Of a stretch of DNA of 64,000 nt, positions 27,801-35,423 are shown piece after piece. The notes under the pieces were generated by a model. It saw only the letters and a list, made by a program, of their open reading frames with translations, was not told where the DNA came from and did not search any database. The position numbers and the translations under genes were made by a program. Source of the stretch: Microcoleus sp. FACHB-672 (lineage in GTDB: Bacteria; Cyanobacteriota; Cyanobacteriia; Cyanobacteriales; Oscillatoriaceae). The stretch spans positions 62,001-126,000 of the forward strand of contig NZ_JACJOU010000026.1 of the NCBI RefSeq assembly GCF_014695725.1, given 5' to 3'. The first letter of the stretch is position 1; each line of letters begins with the position of its first letter.

Positions 27801-28691
27801 TATGGTTGGCACTGGGGAAATCGGGGCGCAGTCAGTTCTGTGCCGGTGGAAAAGCCTCATCACAGTTCTTGGCGTCCGATTTTGGAGTCGGAGTTTGATC
27901 TGGCTTATACAGCGCTAATGGAACTTGATTATGGCAAAGGCCGGCTAATTTGGAATGGGTTAGATCTTGAGGATCATTATGCGATAGACGCGCCGGCAGC
28001 GAAACTCGCTCAGCAAATTATCGAATACGCCCAGACTGCGCCGCTATCTCCCAAGGCAAATAAGGTGATTTTAATTGGCAGCGAGGCGGATGCGGCTAAA
28101 CTGGATGCGCTGGGTGCAATTTACCGGCAAGCAGATTCACTCGAAACTAACCCGGATTTAGCCATTATCGGTTCAGAGGCGAAGGTTAAAGATGAGGATT
28201 TGCAGACTTATTTAAATGCCGGTGGCAAAGTGTTTTTCTTGCCGGCAGCCAAAGCGACTGCTACTTTGGGCGTGCGTGTGCAGGAGGTGAAAAACTTCGG
28301 CGGTTCCCTTGAGGTTCCCAATTGGCCAGAAGTTCGCGGCATCAGTGCTTCTGATTTGCGCTGGCGTTCTTTCCACGACGCTTGGTTAATACAATCTGGC
28401 GGTGAAGTCGCAGCCGATGGTTTATTAAGTCGCGTGGTTGCCGGCAAAGGGGTGGCGATTTTCTCGCAAATCAACCCCGATGCGCTAGATGCAGATACAA
28501 ATACCTATTTTCGTTATAGCCGGTGGCGGCAAACGCGGGCAATCTCCCAGATCCTTGCCAATATGGGAGTTAGTTTTAAAGTGGACAGGCAAATTTTCAA
28601 GCCGGTGAATAACCTCAATCGCTTCTATCACCCCGATTATCGAACAGATTTCGAGCAAGGCGATGACCCCTATCGTTATTACCGCTGGTAA
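24867..28691 (+). CDS. Membrane-anchored GH2-like glycoside hydrolase, large
   Basis: A 1274-residue protein with an N-terminal anchor or uncleaved signal (IIGIFLLTIFIFAAIG). A GH2 sugar-binding jelly roll covers about 50-225, an Ig-like domain about 230-335, and a TIM barrel from about 340. The barrel has RNHPSILLWGSNSN, where the acid/base Glu of GH2 enzymes would be Asn464. The nucleophile appears kept in PYMAVEFG (Glu562). The C-terminal 400 residues include GATase/DUF4350-like stretches (FVRKGGRAIIFAQNP, GKGRLIWNGLDLEDHY). Start is GTG 24867. It may trim or bind the exported glycan; catalysis is doubtful. Its 3' end is duplicated at 31341. Confidence 0.8.
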   Translation: MIKKIAKIIGIFLLTIFIFAAIGSQIHKGNSANCPVLQIAKNTAGQSLKILNSKRSEIYLNGIWEFIPALGGSQQLPPQNGWGSIWVPGDWQGENHASVPGLISRGTGTAWQNFNGKQLSKAWYQSTINIPAEWQGRTILLDLTRLSTDAEVYVNGIQCGQIQWPYGAADITTAVKPGSSAVLSLLVTAAADEKEKAVIMGPNEIYTTESKLESRGLIGEVRLLSRPAKSHISDVFVQPSTRTNQIKLDIELTDINGAGKTEIIAQMLNEKGKIEREFTGTTNVAAKATQTVQIAWDWPDPRLWDIGRPNLYTLRLQVRGSGIDDEYDQEFGFREFWIEGRKFYLNGTELRLRPILYSEEWANGIPEVANRTIDSYLWAGFNIAELWPWNHNERGKSHFRELFAGFADQKGFPLIGPALDMTNLAWSGKWKNPENRERWEQQMTTELRRYRNHPSILLWGSNSNFFGYNDDQNPRRIGKKKVEGTLGKEEDKRFQEIFPVGEAVVATIKKYDPTRPVLVHQGAAVGDVYALNCYLNMIPLQEREEWLSQWTQQGDMPYMAVEFGTPLHTTMMRGRKGFGNAIVSEPLMTEFSAIYLGKEAYELEAPAYRAKIRELFVGDGEYKSWHFNPQLDFAPAFQKLQQLFITNTWRSWRTFGMTGGMIPWNNGHGWQVSDAGKQKMDLGPFKPGRRGPYLQQVPKSLWHAFQMEANTIHPAGIALLENNGPTLAWIAGSEPAFTAKDHSFKVGETLQKQVVLINDLREKQTFSFEWQVTVQGQKVGSGQNQGSIEPAQTLSFPIAVDLPKTLATEKVDGEIRLSAQIGSRQHQDRFAFRVFTSSLATGKGEIAVFDPAGKTTKMLQQMGYTVVPWAGSDTPQLLVIGREALSSEDKRPGNLEAFVRKGGRAIIFAQNPEWLQRTGLRVSPHLSRRVFPVDETHPVVKGLDELDLRDWRGESSLVEAYPDTTQGGMRLSPSGLPWYGWHWGNRGAVSSVPVEKPHHSSWRPILESEFDLAYTALMELDYGKGRLIWNGLDLEDHYAIDAPAAKLAQQIIEYAQTAPLSPKANKVILIGSEADAAKLDALGAIYRQADSLETNPDLAIIGSEAKVKDEDLQTYLNAGGKVFFLPAAKATATLGVRVQEVKNFGGSLEVPNWPEVRGISASDLRWRSFHDAWLIQSGGEVAADGLLSRVVAGKGVAIFSQINPDALDADTNTYFRYSRWRQTRAISQILANMGVSFKVDRQIFKPVNNLNRFYHPDYRTDFEQGDDPYRYYRW

Positions 28692-28704
28692 TAGCCGGTG
28701 ATTT
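28470..28704 (+). repeat. Direct repeat A (3' end of the GH2-like gene)
   Basis: The last 70 codons of the GH2-like gene plus 13 bases after its stop recur at 31341-31576 in the same orientation. The encoded residues match at 64 of 70 positions. The two copies bracket a 2.6-kb accessory segment. Confidence 0.9.
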
Positions 28705-29149
28705 GATCACGCTAAGCCGGTAATGGCTGAGGTTACTGTTGTTAACGACATTGGGTGCCGATGCTTTGATGGGATGGATGGGTTTGCTTTGGTTGCAAGG
28801 AGGCTTTGCGCCGGGGGACGCAGTTCATCTGACTTAGGTGCCGGTGGAGGCTTTGCGGTGGGCAACGAGCGCTAAGGGCAAGTTTGCTCGAAATTTGATG
28901 AAGTGGAATTCGGATAGTTTGACTAATTGGAATGTAAAAAAGATGTTCAGCCTTTGGGGGTGACTTTGGAAGTTGCGGGTAGGCCAGCTACATCAGGATT
29001 TTGTACTATATGGGTAGAACAGGTAGAAAAGCGTAGGTTTAAGGATTGAAAATTAGTGTGACTCTATCCTGAAGTTAATCAATTTTTATCCAAAATTGTG
29101 GTTAACAAGTAAAATAGTAAATACCAAATTTTAGTTTCTCTAGAAAATT
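28705..29149. other. Noncoding left edge of accessory island
   Basis: The gap contains scrambled, stop-interrupted frames. One plus-strand frame reads ALRWATSAKGKFARNLMKW and looks like a decayed gene, but I cannot name it. No promoter is clear before the gene at 29150; the last 100 bases are A/T-rich. Confidence 0.4.
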
Positions 29150-30667
29150 ATGGGATTTCCGATAAAAAGTAATATATTTAATGCAGGTTCGCCTTCACAG
29201 AGATATTTTGCGCGTTTTCCAATCCAAGTTGCGATTCTTTTTAAACCAAATGATACCTCATTCACTGAATATTTAAAAGCTGAATTTGCAGGTCTTGATA
29301 GAAATACAGGTGAGAATCTTGCTTTCTTTGCTGTGTTAGATCCTCCAGACGAATGGCTGCAAGAACACTATAATTCACGATGGTGGCAAACTTATCAGCA
29401 AACTGCTGGGAGGTCATCGTTTACGACTAACGAGCGCCCCCTGATGCTGGAAATTGCACGTTTATTTGGACTACCTTGGCATTCCCTTCCTGCAATTGTT
29501 GTATCAACAAATCTTTGGCAAGTAGAACACGTCAGTTGTCCTACTTCCTCAAAACATCTTGATATTCAATTAAATGAACTTGCAAGACTTCCTAAAATAT
29601 ATGGAGTTCCCAATATTGGGCATATAGTTACTACGCTTGAAGCAATCTGTGGCGATCAAGTAGATTACCACCCACCAAATGAGTCAAGCCGTGAAAGGTT
29701 AAGGACTTTTTATAATATTTTGAACACTTTTGCTCCGGAGCGAGGTCTAGAAGGTACAGACTATCGTTATGAACTTGGTAGACAATTAGATGTAGTTGAA
29801 AATAGCCTCGATTTATTAAGACGAAACTCTCGTTTTCAGCAATTTGAAGAGCCGGATTTTGCAGAAATAGGGTCAGTAGATGCTGTAATTGAGGATGTGG
29901 CGGGGAGACTCATTGCTCCAGCATCTGTTGCGGCAAGAGTCCTTCAGGATTTGCAAAATTCAGTCGAGCTTCCAGAACTTTTACATGATGAATCTGCCGC
30001 AATGATTGAAACATCGCTTCTAGTTGGCTCTTTTCTTGAAAATTTAGCAGAAAACTCCCTTGGTGGTTTGGGTCCTCTTGGTAGAAGACAACCTCAAGGA
30101 GGATATGGACAGAATCCAGCTAGACGCAGAACAAATCAAATGCTTGATATTGACTTTACACCTAGTGCTCAAGGTGCATGGAAAGCTTTTGAGCTAGAAG
30201 TCAACTTGTCTATGATTCAAGCTGCAAGAGCAGCGCGCGATATTGCTATGCCGACTTATTTTACTCTATATGATCCAGCACTTCCGCCCCAACGAGGAAC
30301 TGTAGAAACAGGGCGTAGAAGAAGTAGAGTCATCACTGTTGATATCAATCAGTTAGATTGGTCTGATCGTTCAAGCGGTCGTCATCGCTTTATTTCTCTC
30401 GGAGATGCTTTGTATTTGGTTAGAGCTATGATCGATTCACCAAAGGAAAACTTAGATTTAGTGATTCAAAAAGCAATTGGCAAATCCCTACCAGAGCGAG
30501 TTCTAGATGCCTGGGAAGAAATTTTTAGGGTTCGCAATCGAGGTTCCCACGTCCATCGTCTGGATCGGCAAGATTATGAAAGAGTACTTGAATTAGCTCT
30601 TGCACCCGATGTTTTAAGACCTCTTTTGAAAATTAAGGATGCTATTTTGCAAGGACGAATACTGTGA
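29150..30667 (+). CDS. Unrecognised two-domain protein, possible HEPN RNase
   Basis: A 505-residue soluble protein I cannot place by name. The N-terminal 140 residues alternate strands and helices (QVAILFKPNDTSFTEYL, LAFFAVLDPPDEWL, LPAIVVSTNLWQVEHV), a layout like a thioredoxin-type fold without the CxxC. The C-terminal part (about 335-505) is helical and contains RNRGSH (Arg462 to His467), which fits the HEPN nuclease motif RNxxxH. It is followed by LDRQDYERVLELAL and a terminal LLKIKDAIL helix, as in HEPN domains. HEPN proteins often act as RNases in phage defence. GCCGG words are rare here unlike in neighbours, suggesting transfer. Function is inference only. Confidence 0.5.
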   Translation: MGFPIKSNIFNAGSPSQRYFARFPIQVAILFKPNDTSFTEYLKAEFAGLDRNTGENLAFFAVLDPPDEWLQEHYNSRWWQTYQQTAGRSSFTTNERPLMLEIARLFGLPWHSLPAIVVSTNLWQVEHVSCPTSSKHLDIQLNELARLPKIYGVPNIGHIVTTLEAICGDQVDYHPPNESSRERLRTFYNILNTFAPERGLEGTDYRYELGRQLDVVENSLDLLRRNSRFQQFEEPDFAEIGSVDAVIEDVAGRLIAPASVAARVLQDLQNSVELPELLHDESAAMIETSLLVGSFLENLAENSLGGLGPLGRRQPQGGYGQNPARRRTNQMLDIDFTPSAQGAWKAFELEVNLSMIQAARAARDIAMPTYFTLYDPALPPQRGTVETGRRRSRVITVDINQLDWSDRSSGRHRFISLGDALYLVRAMIDSPKENLDLVIQKAIGKSLPERVLDAWEEIFRVRNRGSHVHRLDRQDYERVLELALAPDVLRPLLKIKDAILQGRIL

Positions 30668-30928
30668 CTAAGCTGAGTACGAGTTAAAACAATTTCCCTG
30701 CTAGTTGTAAGAAGGGATAGGAGTTTCAGCCAACGATATAATCATGGTTTCAGCTTATCCTGAACTCAAGCTGTCCCTCTTGAATGATTGAGGATAAATC
30801 GGAAAGGTCTACCTCTACCAGTATCCTGACGATCCATATAAGTACAGAGAAACGGGGAAGGAGGACGCTTTTCCTGAGCATATTAGGGAGAGCGATGCTT
30901 GCAGAGGTAGCGAGCGCAAATTCCCTCC

Positions 30929-31340
30929 CTATACCCCTATCTGCAAATATTCCCAAAGCGCAGGATACTTAGCTTTCACCACATCTGGCAGTAAATCACA
31001 CGACAGCAGAAAAAGTTGACGCTCAAGTATCGGGTTCCTCAAGCTATCAGCTTCAATTTCATCTACTGATAACAGCCGGGGACTGGGCAAAACCGGCTGT
31101 AAAAACTCCATCGGCAATTGATAAGCAGAAATTTGCTCGGTTGTCAACATAAAAAAAATATTCGCTCCCGTCGCCAACCGCCGTTTTATAGTAAATAAAT
31201 CCTTCAACTTCAAAGGCTGCTCTTGAGAACTCACCCTATCAGACACCAACCCAAACTTAGTCCACTTAGCTGCAGCGCGTAACGACTCCACCGACATCAT
31301 CAGAGACATCTTCGGTTCTGTCAGACTTCCCCCGTAGGTA
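30929..31340 (-). pseudogene. Fragment of an Eco57I-type DNA methyltransferase
   Basis: The minus-strand frame encodes SLRAAAKWTKFGLVSD, LKLKDLFTIKRRLATGANIFF, FLQPVLPSPRLLSVDEI and ERQLFLLSCDLLPDV, ending LWEYLQIGV. This matches the specificity region of large N6-adenine methyltransferases (Eco57I class) as I remember them. The catalytic NPPY part is absent, the C-terminus stops early, and the 5' side runs abruptly into the second GH2 repeat. The open frame to 31531 is therefore a chimera with antisense GH2 sequence. It is a dead remnant of a restriction-modification or defence gene. Confidence 0.55.
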
Positions 31341-31576
31341 AAATCAATCCCGACGCGTTGGATGCGGATACAAATACCTATTTTCGGTATAGCCGGTGGC
31401 GGCAAACGCGGGCAATCTCGCAGATTCTTGCCAATATGGGAACCAGTTTTAAAGCGGACAGGCAAATTTTCAAGCCGGCTAATAACCCGAATCGCTTCTA
31501 TCACCCCGATTATCGAACAGATTTCGAGCAAGGCGATGAACCCTATCGTTATTACTGCTGGTAATAGCCGGTGATT
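31341..31576 (+). pseudogene. Direct repeat B: second GH2 C-terminal fragment
   Basis: The stretch encodes the last 70 residues of the GH2-like protein in an open frame (from DALDADTNTY to PYRYYCW), with six substitutions, one being Arg to Cys at the penultimate position. The identity continues 13 bases past the stop. No start codon or upstream domain exists. It is either the end of a lost paralogue or the product of a tandem duplication later invaded from the left. Confidence 0.85.
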
Positions 31577-31730
31577 TCAACCCCGCAGCCTAAACTCATC
31601 GACTGTTTACTCCTTCACGGAATAAAATTACCTCACTTTCTCTGCCACTCTCCCTCTCAGCACTCAGCACTCCCTGCCAGTCTGTGCCATCCTAGATTTT
31701 AAGACTCAAACCCTCACGACACAAACCAAC

Positions 31731-32213
31731 ATGGTCAAGACGATTCGCTTAGATCCCCTTGCCTACGAAGCCGCAGTTCAAACCAATACCAACATCCTCT
31801 CAGCACTGTTGGCCCATGAACTGAACGTACTCAAAGAATGTGGAGGGCGGGGGATGTGCGCCACCTGCCATGTTTTCATCAAACAGGGGATGAACAGCCT
31901 CTCTCCCATGAACCGGCGGGAACAGCGAACCCTAGAAATTATTACCACATCTACGACAAATTCTCGGCTCGCCTGTCAGGCACGAGTCATGGATGAAGGG
32001 GTGGTTGTGGAAGTCCCCACGGGGATGTACCTCAACGCGATTCAAGATGTTAACGCCCTCATTGGTCGCCGCGCCGAACAAAATTTGCTCCACCCGATTA
32101 CCGGCCAGGTTGTCGTGGAAGCCGGCAAGTTAATTACTCGTTCCATCATTACCCAACTTGAAGAAACTCGCTTCCAAGTTGGGGAATACCTCGTTCACAC
32201 GCGAGATGCTTAA
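31731..32213 (+). CDS. 2Fe-2S ferredoxin-like protein (Slr0148-like)
   Basis: An electron-transfer protein with a plant-type [2Fe-2S] cluster motif: Cys in CGGRGMCATCH (CX5CX2C) and a fourth in SRLACQARV. The ferredoxin domain covers about residues 1-105. A C-terminal extension (ALIGRRAEQNLLHPITGQVVVEAGKL) is not part of ordinary ferredoxins. Domain content and neighbours match Synechocystis slr0148 in the PSII assembly cluster. It precedes the phycobilisome-like globin by 81 bases with an A/T hairpin between, so the two are probably co-transcribed with partial attenuation. Confidence 0.85.
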   Translation: MVKTIRLDPLAYEAAVQTNTNILSALLAHELNVLKECGGRGMCATCHVFIKQGMNSLSPMNRREQRTLEIITTSTTNSRLACQARVMDEGVVVEVPTGMYLNAIQDVNALIGRRAEQNLLHPITGQVVVEAGKLITRSIITQLEETRFQVGEYLVHTRDA

Positions 32214-32232
32214 AAACGGCTACAATCACTAG

Positions 32233-32262
32233 GATTTTAGATTTTAATTTTTATCTAAAATC
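32233..32262. repeat. A/T-rich inverted repeat
   Basis: GATTTTAGAT (32233-32242) and ATCTAAAATC (32253-32262) are exact complements with a 10-base loop. It is one of the dispersed AAAATCTAAAATC palindromes in this window and sits between two co-directional genes. Confidence 0.6.
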
Positions 32263-32294
32263 GTTTAAAAATCTGGTGTTGCAGGAAGTGATTT

Positions 32295-32759
32295 ATGTTA
32301 AGCAAACTGACCCGCTTGAGTGCGACAACGGATGGTCGTTATGCTACGGCTGCTGAATTGCAGTTTTTGAAAGATTATTTTAAGACGTTTAATTTACGCT
32401 TAAATGCTTACAAAAAAATTCAAGCGGCTGAAGCAGAAATTCTTCGGAAAGTGCAAGCAAAAGTTCTGTCAATTGACCCAAATTTATTTCGCAGCGGTTC
32501 CGAGGATGCGACGGCTAAATGGCGACTCGACACAGTGCGGGTTTTGCGATATACGTCTGCTGCTTTGTTAACGAATGATGTCGAGCGGCTGCGAAACGGC
32601 TTTATCCTTTGGTTCCACACGATTCTGCGTGCGCTGGAGGCGGATCACAGCGCAGAAATTACTTATAAAGTGATGCTTGATGTTATTAACCAGTATTTAA
32701 CGTCTGAAGAAGCGGCGATTTTTTCTCCGATTTGGGAATTGCACCGACTTAAAAAATAA
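32295..32759 (+). CDS. Phycobilisome-like globin without bilin Cys (Slr0149-like)
   Basis: A 154-residue phycobiliprotein-superfamily protein (TTDGRYATAAELQFLKDYFKTFNLRL at the N-terminus). At the chromophore helix it has AKWRLDTVRVLRYTSAALL, so the bilin-binding Cys is Trp and covalent pigment attachment is unlikely. It follows the ferredoxin gene, as slr0149 follows slr0148 in Synechocystis, where the cluster assists PSII assembly. Start ATG 32295 has GGAAG at a suitable distance. A strong hairpin with T-run lies 125 bases after the stop. Confidence 0.8.
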   Translation: MLSKLTRLSATTDGRYATAAELQFLKDYFKTFNLRLNAYKKIQAAEAEILRKVQAKVLSIDPNLFRSGSEDATAKWRLDTVRVLRYTSAALLTNDVERLRNGFILWFHTILRALEADHSAEITYKVMLDVINQYLTSEEAAIFSPIWELHRLKK

Positions 32760-32883
32760 TCTTGCCAAACTAAATGTATTTATTTTATGTTTTTAGCTCT
32801 GAAGATGAGGTTCAGAGATTATTAATACTTTGCCAAGATTATTTTTTAACCGCAGATTCCGCAGGTAGATCCAGGTGAAGATG

Positions 32884-32926
32884 ATTTTACTGAGATTAAC
32901 CAAGTGTGAGTTTATCTCAGTAAAAT
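32884..32926 (+). terminator. Likely terminator between convergent PSII-assembly genes
   Basis: ATTTTACTGAGAT (32884-32896) is perfectly complementary to ATCTCAGTAAAAT (32914-32926) over 13 pairs. A TTTTT run follows about seven bases later on the plus strand, which suits the globin gene ending at 32759. It may also stop minus-strand transcripts, since the V4R gene ends at 32954. Confidence 0.55.
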
Positions 32927-32953
32927 AGTTCTGTTTTTAATAAATTGCCCTTT

Positions 32954-33610
32954 TCAGTCGCACAAAATAGCCAGGATCTTCTCATGGCTTTGCCCTTCTG
33001 CCACCCAAGATTCTGCCGGCTTGAGACGTTCTGTTAAGCCAATAATAAATTGGTTGGTTTCTGCACCCATTGACTCGCAGGTGGTTTGCAGGGAGTAAAT
33101 ATCTCGACCTGTAAGCTGACTAAAAAAGGCGCTTAAGATGCCGGCTTCTAAAAAACACACGGGACGATTGGTTTTAGGCGCACTTTCAGCAAAAGGAGAG
33201 TTGCTAATTCTCACTTCTAAAAATCCCTGCTGATAATACGTTTGGTCAAATTCAAAGGTTCCCCAACCAAGGGTTTTCCAACACTGCTGGAAACATTGGA
33301 GAAATTCAACCATTTCCATTTCAGCTAAAGGCTTGCCGTAGTATTCACTCACTTCTTCACAAAAACGGACGTAGAAGTTTTTGCCCCACCAGCGACCACA
33401 ATTGAACAGTACCAAGCGTGCAGCTTGGCCGGTTTCTTGGTCAAGACCTTGGTAAATTGCCTTTATTAAAGTATCTGGCAAAGCTAGGAAACGATCACCC
33501 CGACGATTTTCTAACAAACCCAGCTCAAGATCGCCTCGAATATAGGTAGCGGGGGCAAAGTAATTTCCAGGGAGGCGTTTGGACTCAAGTAAATCAGCGA
33601 TCGCAATCAT
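32954..33610 (-). CDS. V4R-domain protein (Slr0147-like)
   Basis: A 218-residue protein with a V4R (4-vinyl reductase-type) small-molecule-binding domain. Key stretches are GRWWGKNFYVRF, PVCFLEAGILSAFFSQLTGRDIYSLQTTCESMGAETNQFII and AESWVAEGQSHEKIL. The conserved Cys in TTCESMG is the usual ligand-site position. V4R proteins are linked to tetrapyrrole or hydrocarbon binding. In the slr0144-slr0152 cluster two such proteins support PSII assembly. It is downstream of the globin gene at 33689 on the same strand. Confidence 0.83.
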   Translation of the reverse strand: MIAIADLLESKRLPGNYFAPATYIRGDLELGLLENRRGDRFLALPDTLIKAIYQGLDQETGQAARLVLFNCGRWWGKNFYVRFCEEVSEYYGKPLAEMEMVEFLQCFQQCWKTLGWGTFEFDQTYYQQGFLEVRISNSPFAESAPKTNRPVCFLEAGILSAFFSQLTGRDIYSLQTTCESMGAETNQFIIGLTERLKPAESWVAEGQSHEKILAILCD

Positions 33611-33688
33611 GTTAATAATTAATTGTTAGCTAAAATTTTCAATTTTTTCAAAATTCAAAATCGTAAGTTCTGAATTTTCAGGGCGAGT

Positions 33689-34159
33689 TCAGGACTGCGT
33701 ACCCTCTAAAAGGGCGGTCTGAGCTTGGGTTAAATACGGCTGCAACAGGGCTAGCGCCTGGGGTGATAGCAATCCCTTTAAACGCACTTGCAGCAGATGG
33801 TAGAGCTTTGTTTCAACGGCTATCATCTGGTGGGTTTGCACTAAACCTTTCAGCCAGTCAAGCAGATTTTGTTGTAAAAAGTCTCGGTCATTCAAAAGCA
33901 TTGCCATCGCACAGTGACGCAAGATTAGCAACCAGTTCTTTAAGGATCGCTCTAAGATTTCTTGGTTGGTATCTGGAAATTCTTTAATCAGTTGATCGGC
34001 AACAGGTTGAAAAATTGCGACTTCTTGCTCTCGCAGGAGTTCATAAGTTTTTAAGCTTTGAGCGAGGGAAACCGCATAATGCTTAAAAGCGTCAAGTTCT
34101 TCTGACTTTAAATAGCGACTTTCTGCCTGATCGAGTAAGACTTCAATCTTGGGATGCAT
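33689..34159 (-). CDS. Phycobilisome-like globin without bilin Cys (Slr0146-like)
   Basis: A 156-residue helical protein paralogous to those at 15504 and 32295 (AESRYLKSEELDAFKHYAVSLAQSL). The chromophore helix reads RSLKNWLLILRHCAMAML, with Ser at the bilin Cys position, so it should not carry a covalent bilin. Order and size match slr0146 of the Synechocystis PSII assembly cluster. It is flanked by V4R genes on the same strand and probably shares their promoter at 35424-35452. Role in assembly is inferred from context. Confidence 0.78.
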   Translation of the reverse strand: MHPKIEVLLDQAESRYLKSEELDAFKHYAVSLAQSLKTYELLREQEVAIFQPVADQLIKEFPDTNQEILERSLKNWLLILRHCAMAMLLNDRDFLQQNLLDWLKGLVQTHQMIAVETKLYHLLQVRLKGLLSPQALALLQPYLTQAQTALLEGTQS

Positions 34160-34264
34160 CGGTTTACACGGATTGGGGAAGGTTTAAAAAAGATGAAGGA
34201 TGAAGGAAAAACTTTGCTTAATTTCAAAACTTTTTCCCGGCTCCCTTCAGGTTAAAAATGTTGA

Positions 34265-34615
34265 TTAAAACAAATCGACAAGATCCGCTAATGTGGTTTC
34301 TGCCGGCTCGGAAGGTGCGCTCACCGGCACGCTAGCAGATGGCTTTGGCAGCGAACCGACTGCCGGCTTTCCTTCCCAAGGTAATGCCCGGAAAAATTCT
34401 GCCACCGGCACGGTTAAAGGCAGGGGCTGGCCGTCTTGCTGCGCGTCTTGAAACGCTAGGGGTTGACCTTGCCAATTACAATTGCTAAAAAAATCTTGAA
34501 CCGACTGTTGCAACCAATCAGAATGAACGGTAAAAAATGAAGCCTCAGCCGGAGAATTTTTGGTTTGTTTTTTTTTGCCTGTTGCCTTTCCTTGCCCGGA
34601 AGTTTTAGCGGTCAT
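34265..34615 (-). CDS. Short protein of the PSII-assembly cluster (Slr0145-like)
   Basis: A 116-residue protein with a basic N-terminus (GQGKATGKKKQTKNSP), a middle SDWLQQSVQDFFSNCNWQG and PVAEFFRALPWEG, and an acidic C-terminal tail (ETTLADLVDLF). Tryptophan-centred repeats FFxxxxWxG occur twice. There is no signal peptide or membrane segment. Its start overlaps the stop of the V4R gene by four bases (ATGA), so the two are translationally coupled. It corresponds in position to slr0145; no biochemical function is known to me. Confidence 0.75.
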   Translation of the reverse strand: MTAKTSGQGKATGKKKQTKNSPAEASFFTVHSDWLQQSVQDFFSNCNWQGQPLAFQDAQQDGQPLPLTVPVAEFFRALPWEGKPAVGSLPKPSASVPVSAPSEPAETTLADLVDLF

Positions 34616-35343
34616 TTCAATCGCTCTCCATCCAGCAAACGCTTCTGAATATCGCGAGCGGTGGCTCCTTCATTGAGCCAGAAAGATGCGGCATCAATTC
34701 GGTCTTTATTCCCTAGCAAAAACTTACAGTAGGTTTCTCCCATTGAATAACATTGAATTTCAATGCAGTTCAGAGATTTTTTCACCAGACTGCTGAAGAA
34801 ACCGGCAAATAGGCCGGCATAAAGATAACAAACGGGTTTACCGACATCTCCTAATGTGCGAGCCACCGCTGAATCAAAAAGATTGATAAAGATAAATCCC
34901 TGTTTGCGATCACTCATGTCTACCTCCCACCGGCCCCATCCCTGAGCCGTAAAAGGCCACCACCAAGTTTCTAACAAAAACATTAAATTAGAGCTGTGGA
35001 TATCCCGTTCAAATTCTTTTTCAAACCACTCTCGAAAAACGACGGCATCCTTGGCTCCCCATTCGCAACCAATGGTGTACATGATCACGCCAGAAGCGTT
35101 GCCCACTTCTTCTTCTAAACCCTCTTGCAAGCCGATAATAAAATCTTCACTGGTGAAAATATTTCGGCTGTCATTCCAGTCGGTAATAATGCCAGATTTG
35201 GGCTGCATCTGAAAAAAATCCTGAAACCCATAATGGTTATGTTTTTTAGGATACTTGCCTTTCTGGGAGTGTTTTTGGCCAGATGTCTGGGGTGCGGATG
35301 AGGCGGGTGTGAGCGCAAACTCCCTATCAGTGGGGGTGGCCAT
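34612..35343 (-). CDS. V4R-domain protein (Slr0144-like)
   Basis: A 243-residue V4R protein, first gene of the minus-strand cluster. The domain shows GVIMYTIGCEWGAKDAVVFREWF, RWEVDMSDRKQGFIFINLFDSAVA, PVCYLYAGLFAGFFSSL and IEIQCYSMGETYCKFLLGN with two Cys near the presumed ligand pocket. An unusual basic, low-complexity N-terminus (about 35 residues) precedes it. AAGGAG stands seven bases before ATG 35343. The promoter at 35424-35452 overlaps a perfect palindrome. By order it matches slr0144. Confidence 0.83.
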   Translation of the reverse strand: MATPTDREFALTPASSAPQTSGQKHSQKGKYPKKHNHYGFQDFFQMQPKSGIITDWNDSRNIFTSEDFIIGLQEGLEEEVGNASGVIMYTIGCEWGAKDAVVFREWFEKEFERDIHSSNLMFLLETWWWPFTAQGWGRWEVDMSDRKQGFIFINLFDSAVARTLGDVGKPVCYLYAGLFAGFFSSLVKKSLNCIEIQCYSMGETYCKFLLGNKDRIDAASFWLNEGATARDIQKRLLDGERLK

Positions 35344-35423
35344 GTATGGACTCCTTGTTCGCTAACGGTTCCAGTGGGTTGAGCGTTAAATTTGGTGGCC
35401 GGAAAAGTGACTGCTGCAACTTT

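Noticed and set aside
30929-31531. A 200-residue minus-strand gene
   Set aside because: The upstream third is antisense to the second GH2 repeat, and the rest is a truncated methyltransferase part; it is a chimeric open frame, not a gene.
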